Of a stretch of 33,796 bases of DNA, positions 1 to 8,111 are shown one piece after another. Made by a program: the position numbers and the translations under genes. The stretch comes from Campylobacteraceae bacterium (GTDB lineage Bacteria; Campylobacterota; Campylobacteria; Campylobacterales; Sulfurovaceae). Where the stretch lies: NCBI GenBank assembly GCA_027076905.1, contig JALTGP010000099.1:1-33796 (forward strand), in the 5' to 3' direction. The first letter of the stretch is position 1. Each line of letters begins with the position of its first letter. The notes beneath the pieces were generated by a model. It ran no database searches. It was not told where the DNA came from and worked only from the letters and a program-made list of their open reading frames with translations.

Positions 1-176
<176 letters not shown>

Positions 177-180
177 AGTT

Positions 181-208
181 AAATGGAGAGAGTTATTTCT
201 TTCCATTT
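181..208. terminator. hairpin between convergent genes
   Basis: A 12-bp stem (181-192 with 197-208, loop TTAT) lies just after the guaB stop and covers the stop codon of the facing lipoprotein gene. As plus-strand RNA every position pairs, with two G-U pairs. As minus-strand RNA those two become mismatches. There is no clear U-run after it, so it may act with Rho or only protect the 3' end. Confidence 0.4.
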
Positions 209-3141
209 ATATGTTTAAACTCATCAGTAACAAGAACTTTTTTGATATTAAAATTACAACTTGTATTCTCATCTGGAGCAGATACATTATATGTTATATA
301 TGCAACACCTGTGCCATTATAACAAGTTCTTGCATCAAAATCATTGCTACTAATATGAAAGTTAATACTACATTTAGTAGCTTCAATTTGATTTACAAAA
401 TTTGCATTTCTATACCACTCTGGTGCATTTTCATGATGAATTTTAAATGTTATATTTTGAGGATGGACGGTTCCTTTTTTTATAATAAATCCTTCTTCTG
501 GAATAGAAATTAATCCTCTTCCTCTTAGTGTATGTTTTATCACCTCACCAATTCGTGTATCTTTACCTTCTCCTGTATCATTTTCATCTTTTGGAATATA
601 TGGTTGATACCCATTTAAGTTAACCCAAATAAGAGCATCTTTACCTGTTAGGTGATAATCGTACTTATACGAGACAACAACTGTACCTTGGTCATCAAGC
701 TGATAGCTTTCTGAATCTGTGCTACCTATCCACTCACGTCCATCATCTTGACACTGGTCTTGGTAGTAGTTGTGTCCAACAGCGTAGTAGAGTTTATCTC
801 TAGTTTTACCAAAATAATCATCTTGGATTACGAGTTCATTAAAGGATTCTCCAGCTTCAATATCCCATTTCCCCATCGCTTCATAATTTTTACCTGCACC
901 AAAAACAACCAGTTTATCGGTATTTGCACCTTCGGCATTGACATACTTGAAGACATCAGACCTAGAAGATCTATTGTCCTCAAAATTGGTGGTATTCACC
1001 ACGTCATCACCTAGTGCATCTATGACCCCATTGGCACTGTTATTGGAAATATCATCTCGACCATAAAAGAGTCTTTTTGTATCGTTGGTCTCTACTCCTG
1101 AAGACTCTTTTCCATCTACTGCATATCCAACTATTGCCCCAAGAGATATATAGGGGCGTGTATTTACTCTATTTCCATACTCATCAGTTGCAGAAATAGC
1201 AAATTTCTCTTCATATTTAGCTCGGGCTTCATCTTGACTCGTACTTACATAAGAGATAGAGATGGCAGATGGTGGACCTGACATTACTCTGACATTGATG
1301 ATGGTTGATAGTTTTTTTGTCTCTTTATTAATATCTATAAATTCAACTGTTGCTTTAAGAGGAACTATACCTGAAAGTTTTTTAGATTTGATAATAAATG
1401 AGGTGCTGTTCTCATTTTTGAGTGTTAACTCATTGACTAATTTTTTATTAGTAGTATTATATATTTGAGCAATTAATGAGTTCTCTGTCTGTATATGAAT
1501 TTTTGTAAAGTTTACATCATTATTTTTTACAATATCCCCTTTTTTATCTTTAAGAGTAATAGTGAATCTTTTTTGTAGTTTTGGAATTCCCATACTAAAA
1601 TCATCATTATCTGTGTTTAAACTCAATTTATAATCTATAGGAATATAGATATTATCTGATATTTCAAAGTTAATATTGATAGGTTGGATAATTTTTCTAT
1701 CATCTTCATTTATAAATATGAGATTAGCTTTAATTGATTTTACATCAATATTTGAAATATTTTTTGGACCTATATAGTTAAAGGTTGCACGTCCTGCTTC
1801 ATTTGTAGTAGCTGTTGATGTTATAAATGTTCCTAAGTAGTTTGGTATATTACTGATTTTTACAGTTTTTCCCGCTACACCTACTCTCATACTATCTATT
1901 AAATCAATTGAAATGTTTTTCTCCTCATTTGCTTTTATTACTGTGATAGAGGTGGCATTTTGAAAGCTATATACTTCGAAAGCTTTAACTTCTTCTACCT
2001 GTACATTTTCATCTAGTTCTAAAGATTTTCTAATAGTAATTTTAAGTGTTTCATTAAGCTCTGTATCTCCATCCTTAAAACTAACTTTTAGGGTTGTAGA
2101 TTTGTTATTAACTCTATCAAGACTCTCTGGTGCTGTATATTCAAATATGGCACGACCAGCATCATTTGTAACTGTTGAAGAGCTACTAATATCACCAAAT
2201 TCACTTGGTATAGTTGTAATATATACAGTTTTACCTGACTCTCCAATTCCTAAACTGTTTACTATATCAATAGAGATATTTTTGCTTTCACCAGCATTTT
2301 TAACTACAACAGAACTTGGATTTTTAAATTGATAATTTTTTGGTGTTACTTTGGAGGCTTCAAATTTTAAATTAATATCTGTAGAGATTGTGGATAGACC
2401 TTCTCCTTGAACAATGGTTAGAGTGAGGGTTTTATTATGCACCCGAGATAAATTTTTAATAGATGTAAATTTGAAATTAGCAAATCCATTTGTATCAGTA
2501 GTTACGGATAGGTTTTCAATCTCTCCATATCTAACATCATATGTTAAAATTCTTACCTCTTCTCCTGATACACCTCTTGACTCTTTATCAATAAGTTGAA
2601 CTCTGAAGTTATAACTCGCTTCAGCCTCTTTAATAGTAAGGGGAAGAGGAGTATTGAAAAAGCTATAGGTGTTAGGCTTTGTTGAATTATTACTATTGGG
2701 GCTGATATTCATCTCTTCTGATTGATAGGTTAGTTTGTTGCTCTTGTCTTCTAGTGTCAAAATTTTTGAACTACTAATATTATAAGATTGAGGAGTACAC
2801 TCTTTGTTAAATTCAATCAAAGCAGTGACATATTGTTGTTGAAAACTTTCAGAAAAATGGATATTTTTGGGGGTCATTGAGACCTCTTTTATATTACAAG
2901 GGGTAACCTCTACTGATAAATCTTCTAAATTAACATCAACTTTTTTATCATAGTTGTTTTTGACTAAAAAATCAATACTTAAAAGATTTCTTTCTTGGTC
3001 AAAAATACTCTGTTTTGTCTCTATTTTAAGTTTATCATTACTCGAAGATGCTAAGGTGTTTGATTCCCCACCACAGGAGATTACCATAAATGCCATAATA
3101 AACATTAGGCTAATTTTTATCAAATACTGTTTTAAATTCAT
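193..3141 (-). CDS. Large Ig-like-domain lipoprotein (Big_1/invasin-type repeats)
   Basis: This is a predicted secreted lipoprotein of 982 residues. The N-terminus has a charged, hydrophobic signal ending VISC, with Cys23 as the lipidation site and Gly after it, which favours outer-membrane sorting. From about residue 165 to 485 there are three tandem beta-rich domains of about 110 residues. Domains two and three (from about 270 and 390) share the pattern NISID, GKTV, IP, G and then NEAGRA or NDAGRA followed by F and Y. This matches the bacterial Ig-like (Big_1) fold of invasin and intimin stalks. A fourth beta-rich region covers about 495-625. The C-terminal 350 residues are rich in Asp, Asn and Tyr, contain several Cys and match no family I recognise. 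They may be the functional head. The gene starts 11 bp after the small barrel gene, so the two form an operon. An adhesion or surface-scaffold role is inference. Confidence 0.8.
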   Translation of the reverse strand: MNLKQYLIKISLMFIMAFMVISCGGESNTLASSSNDKLKIETKQSIFDQERNLLSIDFLVKNNYDKKVDVNLEDLSVEVTPCNIKEVSMTPKNIHFSESFQQQYVTALIEFNKECTPQSYNISSSKILTLEDKSNKLTYQSEEMNISPNSNNSTKPNTYSFFNTPLPLTIKEAEASYNFRVQLIDKESRGVSGEEVRILTYDVRYGEIENLSVTTDTNGFANFKFTSIKNLSRVHNKTLTLTIVQGEGLSTISTDINLKFEASKVTPKNYQFKNPSSVVVKNAGESKNISIDIVNSLGIGESGKTVYITTIPSEFGDISSSSTVTNDAGRAIFEYTAPESLDRVNNKSTTLKVSFKDGDTELNETLKITIRKSLELDENVQVEEVKAFEVYSFQNATSITVIKANEEKNISIDLIDSMRVGVAGKTVKISNIPNYLGTFITSTATTNEAGRATFNYIGPKNISNIDVKSIKANLIFINEDDRKIIQPININFEISDNIYIPIDYKLSLNTDNDDFSMGIPKLQKRFTITLKDKKGDIVKNNDVNFTKIHIQTENSLIAQIYNTTNKKLVNELTLKNENSTSFIIKSKKLSGIVPLKATVEFIDINKETKKLSTIINVRVMSGPPSAISISYVSTSQDEARAKYEEKFAISATDEYGNRVNTRPYISLGAIVGYAVDGKESSGVETNDTKRLFYGRDDISNNSANGVIDALGDDVVNTTNFEDNRSSRSDVFKYVNAEGANTDKLVVFGAGKNYEAMGKWDIEAGESFNELVIQDDYFGKTRDKLYYAVGHNYYQDQCQDDGREWIGSTDSESYQLDDQGTVVVSYKYDYHLTGKDALIWVNLNGYQPYIPKDENDTGEGKDTRIGEVIKHTLRGRGLISIPEEGFIIKKGTVHPQNITFKIHHENAPEWYRNANFVNQIEATKCSINFHISSNDFDARTCYNGTGVAYITYNVSAPDENTSCNFNIKKVLVTDEFKHINGKK

Positions 3142-3152
3142 TTCTATTTTCC

Positions 3153-3677
3153 TTAATATAAATAGTTTATTCCAAATACAAATCCACTAATATCGTTGAC
3201 ACGACTAATATCAGAGATTGAGTATCTATATCCAAATTCAAAATCAATTTCTTGAATTACATTCCATGTAATACCTGCTTGACCACCATAAATAAACCCA
3301 TCTGTTGCTTGATTAATCTCATTGGTGTAGTTGACCCAACCCACATGTGCCCCTATGTAGGGTTTGAAAATAATGTTATCGGTTTCGTAGAGACTAGACC
3401 ATACAAATCTATCAAACTGTAACATGCTCTTCAAATATGATTGTCCTTTTTTATCAAAATAGTGTGCTGAGATGGTAGTTCTCCATTTTTCATTTTTAGC
3501 TCCTAGTCTAAAGCCAAACTCTACACCTTTTTGTTTTGTACTCTTTTCAATTATGGAGGTTGATTTTATCGTGCTGTATCCTGCTTCAATTCCTAGAAAC
3601 CTCTCAGAAGAGAATGAATCTTTTGCATAAATTGAGCCACTCAGTAAGATGGTTATTAATAATAACTTATTAAACAT
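3153..3677 (-). CDS. Small outer-membrane beta-barrel protein
   Basis: This 174-residue protein has a signal peptide (MFNKLLLITILLSGSIYA, cut likely after Ala18). The mature part is made of alternating polar and hydrophobic strands: FLGIEAGYS, VEFGFRLGA, WRTTISAHYF, PYIGAHVGWV, FIYGGQAGITW and IDFEFGYRYS. It ends in the aromatic strand FVFGINYLY, the usual BAM signal of an outer-membrane barrel. Length and strand count suit an eight-stranded porin-like or OmpA/OmpW-like barrel, but no precise family is clear. It is the first gene of a minus-strand operon with the Ig-like lipoprotein, so it could anchor or export that partner. An AAGGAT ribosome site lies upstream of the ATG. Confidence 0.72.
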   Translation of the reverse strand: MFNKLLLITILLSGSIYAKDSFSSERFLGIEAGYSTIKSTSIIEKSTKQKGVEFGFRLGAKNEKWRTTISAHYFDKKGQSYLKSMLQFDRFVWSSLYETDNIIFKPYIGAHVGWVNYTNEINQATDGFIYGGQAGITWNVIQEIDFEFGYRYSISDISRVNDISGFVFGINYLY

Positions 3678-3850
3678 AATTTACAATCCTTATATATAAA
3701 ATTATTTTATATAAAACTTATTTTTTAATTAAGCTTCTTTAATTCGTTCAAATAGTACACTTATTAAAATTATATATAACTTAATATTTTGTAAGCTGTA
3801 TAATCTAATTTTTTTAATAATTTTATATTTATTTTAACTTGACAATCATT

Positions 3851-3860
3851 TTGATATAAT
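3851..3860 (+). promoter_or_regulatory. Promoter -10 for the symporter/murein-salvage operon
   Basis: TATAAT at 3855-3860 is preceded by TTTTGA, giving an extended -10. The predicted RNA start is near 3867, leaving about 30 nt of leader with AAAAGG at 3885-3890, six bases before the ATG. The upstream region is very T-rich, as is usual for promoters in this phylum. A second TATAAT lies at 3799-3804. Confidence 0.5.
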
Positions 3861-3896
3861 ATCGTCTAATAAATAATAAAATTTAAAAGGTTTTTT

Positions 3897-5405
3897 ATGC
3901 AATCAAATTTTAGTACCTTGGATTGGGCTGTATTTTTCTCATATTTTTTAGTACTGATATTAACAACGGTAGTATTGAGTCAAAACAAAATTAAAACTTC
4001 ACGTGACTACTTCACAGGAGGCAATGCTATGCCTATGTTTGCTGTAGCCATTTCTGTTCTTGCCACGTCACAATCTGCTGCCACTTTTCTAGGAGGTCCA
4101 GAGTACTCTTTTGGCAAAGATTTAACCTTTTTAGGGTTTTATGCTTCTGCTTTTTTAGCTGTATTATTTGTGGCAAAGGTACTGATTCCAAGGTTTTATG
4201 CCATTAATGCTATTACGGTATATGAGTACCTAGAACATCGCTATGGTGGAAACTCAAAACAGTATGCAGGAGTCATGTTTTTAGTGGGTCGTCTTTTTGC
4301 TAGTGGGGCAAGACTCTATATTGGTGCATTGGCAATCTCTATGATACTCTTTTCAGATATATCTGCTTTACATATTGCTATCTCTATTATCATTTTGATG
4401 ATAGGGGCATTGGCCTATACCTATTTTGGTGGAGTGAAATCTGTAATATTTTCGGATATTATTCAAGCTGTTACCTATATAGGAGCAGGGTTGGCAGTGC
4501 TTATTTATCTTTATTATAGTATGCAGGTAGACTTCTCAACACTTATGGCAACACTTAATGAGAATGATAAGCTCAAAGTAGTAGATTTTTCATTTAGTGG
4601 AGGATTTACCATCTGGACACTCCTTACAGGTTGGTTTTTACTCAATATCGCAGCCTATGGGCTTGACCAAGATATGACCCAACGGGTACTGACTTGTAAG
4701 AATAAAGATGAGGGGTCAAAATCGCTTATCTATTCCATTATCTTCACCATACCTGTGGCACTGCTCTTTATGTTGATAGGTCTTCTACTATATATTTTCT
4801 ATATGCACCCAGAGCTTTCAGGATTCAAAGCTGTTTGTGTTGACCAGCAGTTCAATGGTCAAAAGGTAACAATATTTATGCTCTATATCTTAAATGAGAT
4901 GCCAGAGGGACTACGAGGATTGGTAACTGTTGGAGCAATTGCTGCTGCTCTCTCCTCAACTAACTCAGTACTCTCAGCCATGGCTTCTGTAGCTGTAGAG
5001 GATATCTACCGTCCGTGGTTGGCAAAAGAGGGAAGAGATGAGGTACATTTCTTAAAAGTTAGCCGTATCATGGTTATCACCTTTGCCATTTTACTCTGTG
5101 GAATGGCAATGATAAGCTTCTATTGGCAACAATTTACAGAGCTTCCACTTCTTAGCTTTGCTTTGGGTGTGATGGCATTTGCATATGCTTCACTTTTGGG
5201 GGTCTATGGTGCAGCTATCTTTACCAATAGAGGAACAGATAAGACCGTACTATGGGCATTAATAGGTGGTTTTCTGACTGTATTTATCTTACAACCCTAT
5301 GTGATAGGAAATATTTTTAATATCAAAGTAGATTTTGCTATTCAGATAGTGATAGGAACTTTAATTTCATTTGGAATTATGATGATTCAAAAAGTGGAAA
5401 GATAA
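3897..5405 (+). CDS. Sodium:solute symporter (SSS family), candidate murein-sugar importer
   Basis: This 502-residue inner-membrane protein belongs to the SSS (SLC5-like) family, with about 13 hydrophobic segments. Family marks include SRDYFTGGNAMP after the first segment, the following AISVLATSQSAATFLGGPE helix with its broken centre, and YTYFGGVKSVIFSDIIQA in the middle. AAALSSTNSVLSAMASVAVEDIYRP follows later, where the Ser-Ser pair corresponds to the Na2 sodium site in TM8 of vSGLT and SiaT. The substrate cannot be read from sequence. The stop codon overlaps the anmK start by one base (TAATG), so the two are translationally coupled. This makes MurNAc, anhydro-MurNAc or a muropeptide-derived sugar the natural guess. 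That is inference from context. Confidence 0.88.
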   Translation: MQSNFSTLDWAVFFSYFLVLILTTVVLSQNKIKTSRDYFTGGNAMPMFAVAISVLATSQSAATFLGGPEYSFGKDLTFLGFYASAFLAVLFVAKVLIPRFYAINAITVYEYLEHRYGGNSKQYAGVMFLVGRLFASGARLYIGALAISMILFSDISALHIAISIIILMIGALAYTYFGGVKSVIFSDIIQAVTYIGAGLAVLIYLYYSMQVDFSTLMATLNENDKLKVVDFSFSGGFTIWTLLTGWFLLNIAAYGLDQDMTQRVLTCKNKDEGSKSLIYSIIFTIPVALLFMLIGLLLYIFYMHPELSGFKAVCVDQQFNGQKVTIFMLYILNEMPEGLRGLVTVGAIAAALSSTNSVLSAMASVAVEDIYRPWLAKEGRDEVHFLKVSRIMVITFAILLCGMAMISFYWQQFTELPLLSFALGVMAFAYASLLGVYGAAIFTNRGTDKTVLWALIGGFLTVFILQPYVIGNIFNIKVDFAIQIVIGTLISFGIMMIQKVER

Positions 5406-6484
5406 TGTATTTAGGTCTAATGTCAGGTACCTCACTTGATGGGATAGATATCGCTTTATGTCAGATAGATGAGGGTGGGTGTAAATCTCTTATTTATGAG
5501 GAGTATCCTCTGCCTGATGGTATCAAAGAGAAGACGTTAGAGATGATAAATGGTGCGACGACCATTGCCAAAGTTGGAGAGTTAGATTGTCTGATTGCAG
5601 AGGGGTATGCCACGGCTGTTAATTTTTTTTTAGAGAAGCATGATATAGATAAAAATGAGATAATTGCCATTGGTTCTCATGGTCAGACGCTTTGGCATCA
5701 GCCAAATGCAGAAATTCCTTTTTCGATGCAGTTGGGAAATCCTAGTCTGTTAGCTGTACGCACAGGGATAGATGTGGTGGCAGATTTTAGGTCAAAAGAT
5801 GTGGCTCTAGGAGGGCAGGGTGCTCCCTTTGCACCTGTATTTCATAAAGAGATATTTTCTCATATTAGTAGGTGTGCGGTAGTCAATATAGGGGGGATGG
5901 CAAATATTAGTGTTTTTTCTCCGACAACTATTGGATATGATAGTGGTTGTGGTAATGTTCTGATGGATATGTGGATATCTGAGTGTAAAAATATCGGCTA
6001 TGACAAAGATGGAGCGTGGGCATCTGGTGGTAATGTTAATCATGTTTTATTAAATAATATGTTAGAAGATAAGTACTTTAGATTAAATTATCCTAAAAGT
6101 ACTGGTAGAGAGTATTTTAATAAGAGTTTTTTAAGAAAATATTTAGCACCATGTGATAAAATATCAAATATAGATATACAAGCAACACTTTTAGCCTTGA
6201 CAGTAGTCTCTATTGCCAATGAGATAGAACGATTTGATATAGGAACAGTACTTGTATGTGGTGGTGGTGCTAAAAACTCATATTTGATGCAACAGCTTAA
6301 AGAGGCATTGCCTTTGGTAGAGGTTGCTGTAACAGATGACTATGGCGTAAGAGTAGATGAGATGGAAGCAATGATATTCGCATGGTTTGCGTTCAAGCGA
6401 TTGAGAAGTGAAAAAATAGAGTTGAAAACCGTAACGGGTGCAACTGATAATATGATTTTAGGTGGAATATATGCAAAAGATTGA
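5405..6484 (+). CDS. anmK: Anhydro-N-acetylmuramic acid kinase
   Basis: AnmK opens the 1,6-anhydro ring of anhydro-MurNAc and phosphorylates it, giving MurNAc-6-phosphate from recycled murein in the cytoplasm. The 359 residues are close to the usual length of about 370. Motifs in order are LMSGTSLDGID (nucleotide binding) at the N-terminus, GSHGQTLWHQP, then VVADFRSKDVALGGQGAPFAP with the catalytic Asp of the family. NIGGMANISVF, YDSGCGNVLMD and VCGGGAKNSYLMQQL near the C-terminus follow. The ATG shares its first base with the symporter stop, and the end overlaps the next kinase gene, so it sits inside a tight operon. A run of nine T at 5623-5631 lies within the reading frame. Confidence 0.96.
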   Translation: MYLGLMSGTSLDGIDIALCQIDEGGCKSLIYEEYPLPDGIKEKTLEMINGATTIAKVGELDCLIAEGYATAVNFFLEKHDIDKNEIIAIGSHGQTLWHQPNAEIPFSMQLGNPSLLAVRTGIDVVADFRSKDVALGGQGAPFAPVFHKEIFSHISRCAVVNIGGMANISVFSPTTIGYDSGCGNVLMDMWISECKNIGYDKDGAWASGGNVNHVLLNNMLEDKYFRLNYPKSTGREYFNKSFLRKYLAPCDKISNIDIQATLLALTVVSIANEIERFDIGTVLVCGGGAKNSYLMQQLKEALPLVEVAVTDDYGVRVDEMEAMIFAWFAFKRLRSEKIELKTVTGATDNMILGGIYAKD

Positions 6485-7433
6485 AGCGTGGGTAGAGAGT
6501 TTAGGTTATTCTAATTATAGATTGGAGGTGGTGAGTGCTGATGCGAGTTATCGTAAATATTATCGTCTGATTTTGGAGGATGAGAAGACGTTTATTGTTA
6601 TGGACTCCTCAATACAAGTGGAGAGTATTTATCCATTTATTGATGTGAGTGTGCGTCTTTTGAAATCAAATGTTCAAATCCCACGTGTTTACTCTCAAAA
6701 TCTACAAGATGGGTATCTTCTATTGGAAGATTTGGGAAATACACATCTCATAGATATATTAAATGAGATGAGTTATAAACTGGTTTATATGAAATCTATT
6801 TCAGAGATTCTAAAGATGCAAAAAACAGATACAACAGGATTAGAACTCTATGATGAAAAGTTTCTTAATTTTGAGATGGGTCTAATGGAGGATTGGTTTT
6901 TAGAAAAACATCATAATATATATTTGTCAAAAGAAGAGAAACAGAGTTTAAACGCTATTTTAGAACTGGTAAAAGATGAGGTACTCTCTCAACCTCAAGG
7001 TTACTTCGTTCATCGTGACTTCCATTCACGAAACATTATGTTTGCTGGTCGTGGTAAAATTTGGGTAATAGATTATCAAGATGCTAGAATTGGTGCTTTG
7101 ACATATGATTTGGTTTCACTTTTAAAAGATGTCTATATTAAATTTGATATTAAATTTAGTAGAGCAAAAATGCTGGAGCTTGTTTTGGAGTTTAAACTTT
7201 TAAAAGGTAAAGAGCTTACTCATATTAGTGATGAACAACTCATCCGATGGTTTGACTTTACAGGGCTTCAGCGTCATATTAAGATTTTGGGGATTTTTGC
7301 ACGATTAAAACTTAGAGATAATAAACCTGCCTATATAAAGGATATTCCCATGACGTTGATATATATTCATGAAATGATAGAACTTTATCCCGAACTTGAA
7401 CCTTTGAAGAGAATTTTAGATAAGATTAGTTAA
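6471..7433 (+). CDS. amgK: MurNAc/GlcNAc anomeric kinase (aminoglycoside phosphotransferase fold)
   Basis: This is an APH-fold sugar kinase of 320 residues. AmgK phosphorylates C1 of MurNAc (or GlcNAc) to the alpha-1-phosphate, the step before MurU. The N-lobe starts with the DASYRKYYRL segment, and the linker contains LLEDLGNTHL. The catalytic loop FVHRDFHSRNIM lies around residue 180 and the metal-binding VIDYQDARIG about 20 residues later. I chose the ATG at 6471 because AGGTGG (6460-6465) lies at proper spacing. An in-frame GTG at 6462 would give three extra residues but has no ribosome site. The start overlaps the end of anmK by 14 bases. Its place between anmK and murU is what separates it from other APH-like kinases. 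Confidence 0.88.
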   Translation: MQKIEAWVESLGYSNYRLEVVSADASYRKYYRLILEDEKTFIVMDSSIQVESIYPFIDVSVRLLKSNVQIPRVYSQNLQDGYLLLEDLGNTHLIDILNEMSYKLVYMKSISEILKMQKTDTTGLELYDEKFLNFEMGLMEDWFLEKHHNIYLSKEEKQSLNAILELVKDEVLSQPQGYFVHRDFHSRNIMFAGRGKIWVIDYQDARIGALTYDLVSLLKDVYIKFDIKFSRAKMLELVLEFKLLKGKELTHISDEQLIRWFDFTGLQRHIKILGIFARLKLRDNKPAYIKDIPMTLIYIHEMIELYPELEPLKRILDKIS

Positions 7434-7457
7434 AAATATAACATTTTAAGGGGAAAT

Positions 7458-8105
7458 ATGACGGCAATGATATTGGCTGCGGGTTTAGGAACCCGTATGC
7501 GACCACTAACAAATCATACACCAAAACCACTACTAGAGGTAGGAGGAAAGCCTCTTATTGTATGGCACATAGAACAGCTTAAATTTAATGGATTTTCTAC
7601 TATAATTATCAATGTTGCTTATTTGGGAGATAAGATTATACAGTATCTAGGAGATGGCTCTGATTATGGTGTAAAACTTATCTTTTCTGATGAACAAAAT
7701 GAGGGAGCATTGGAGACAGCAGGTGGAATTCTTAAAGCTTTAGGACATTTAAGCGAGACTTTTTTGGTGGTTAATGGTGATATATGGACAGACTTTAGTT
7801 ATAACTCAAATTTTAAATTAGAAAAAGAGGTATTGGCTCATCTAATTTTAATAGACAACCCTACCCATAATCCAAAAGGTGATTTTCTTTTAACAAATAG
7901 CCAAAAAAGATATACCTTTTCAGGGATTGGATACTACTCTAAAAAGATGTTTAAAAATTTGAACTATGGAAAACAACCATTGGCTCCATTGCTTTTTAAA
8001 GCAGTTGAGAATGAACAGCTGAGTACGGAGTATTATGCGGGAGAGTGGTATGATATTGGTACGCCACAAAGGTTAGAGTTTTTAAATAAAAAAATTATAA
8101 GCTGA
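7458..8105 (+). CDS. murU: MurNAc-1-phosphate uridylyltransferase
   Basis: This 215-residue nucleotidyltransferase would convert MurNAc-alpha-1-phosphate and UTP to UDP-MurNAc, re-entering cell-wall synthesis downstream of MurA. The N-terminal signature MILAAGLGTRMRPLT, with PKPLLEVGGKPLI after it, binds UTP. GALETAGGILKAL and VVNGDIWTDF (metal Asp) follow, and GEWYDIGTPQRLEFLN closes the fold. The length fits MurU (about 220), shorter than GlmU or glucose-1-phosphate thymidylyltransferases because the C-terminal domain is absent. AAGGGG lies before the ATG, 24 bp after amgK. The AmgK-MurU route is known from Pseudomonas to bypass MurA and lower fosfomycin sensitivity. Whether it does so here is inference. 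Confidence 0.92.
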   Translation: MTAMILAAGLGTRMRPLTNHTPKPLLEVGGKPLIVWHIEQLKFNGFSTIIINVAYLGDKIIQYLGDGSDYGVKLIFSDEQNEGALETAGGILKALGHLSETFLVVNGDIWTDFSYNSNFKLEKEVLAHLILIDNPTHNPKGDFLLTNSQKRYTFSGIGYYSKKMFKNLNYGKQPLAPLLFKAVENEQLSTEYYAGEWYDIGTPQRLEFLNKKIIS

Positions 8106-8111
8106 ATTTTG

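Noticed and set aside
3839-3860. TTGACA and TATAAT as a classical sigma-70 promoter
   Set aside because: The spacer is only 10 bp, too short for both boxes to be used together. Only the extended -10 is claimed.
6000-6180. Locally more A/T-rich stretch in anmK as a sign of transfer or damage
   Set aside because: The reading frame and motifs run through intact, and similar swings occur in other genes of the window.
6462-6470. GTG start for amgK
   Set aside because: It adds three residues without a ribosome site, while AGGTGG is well placed for the ATG at 6471.
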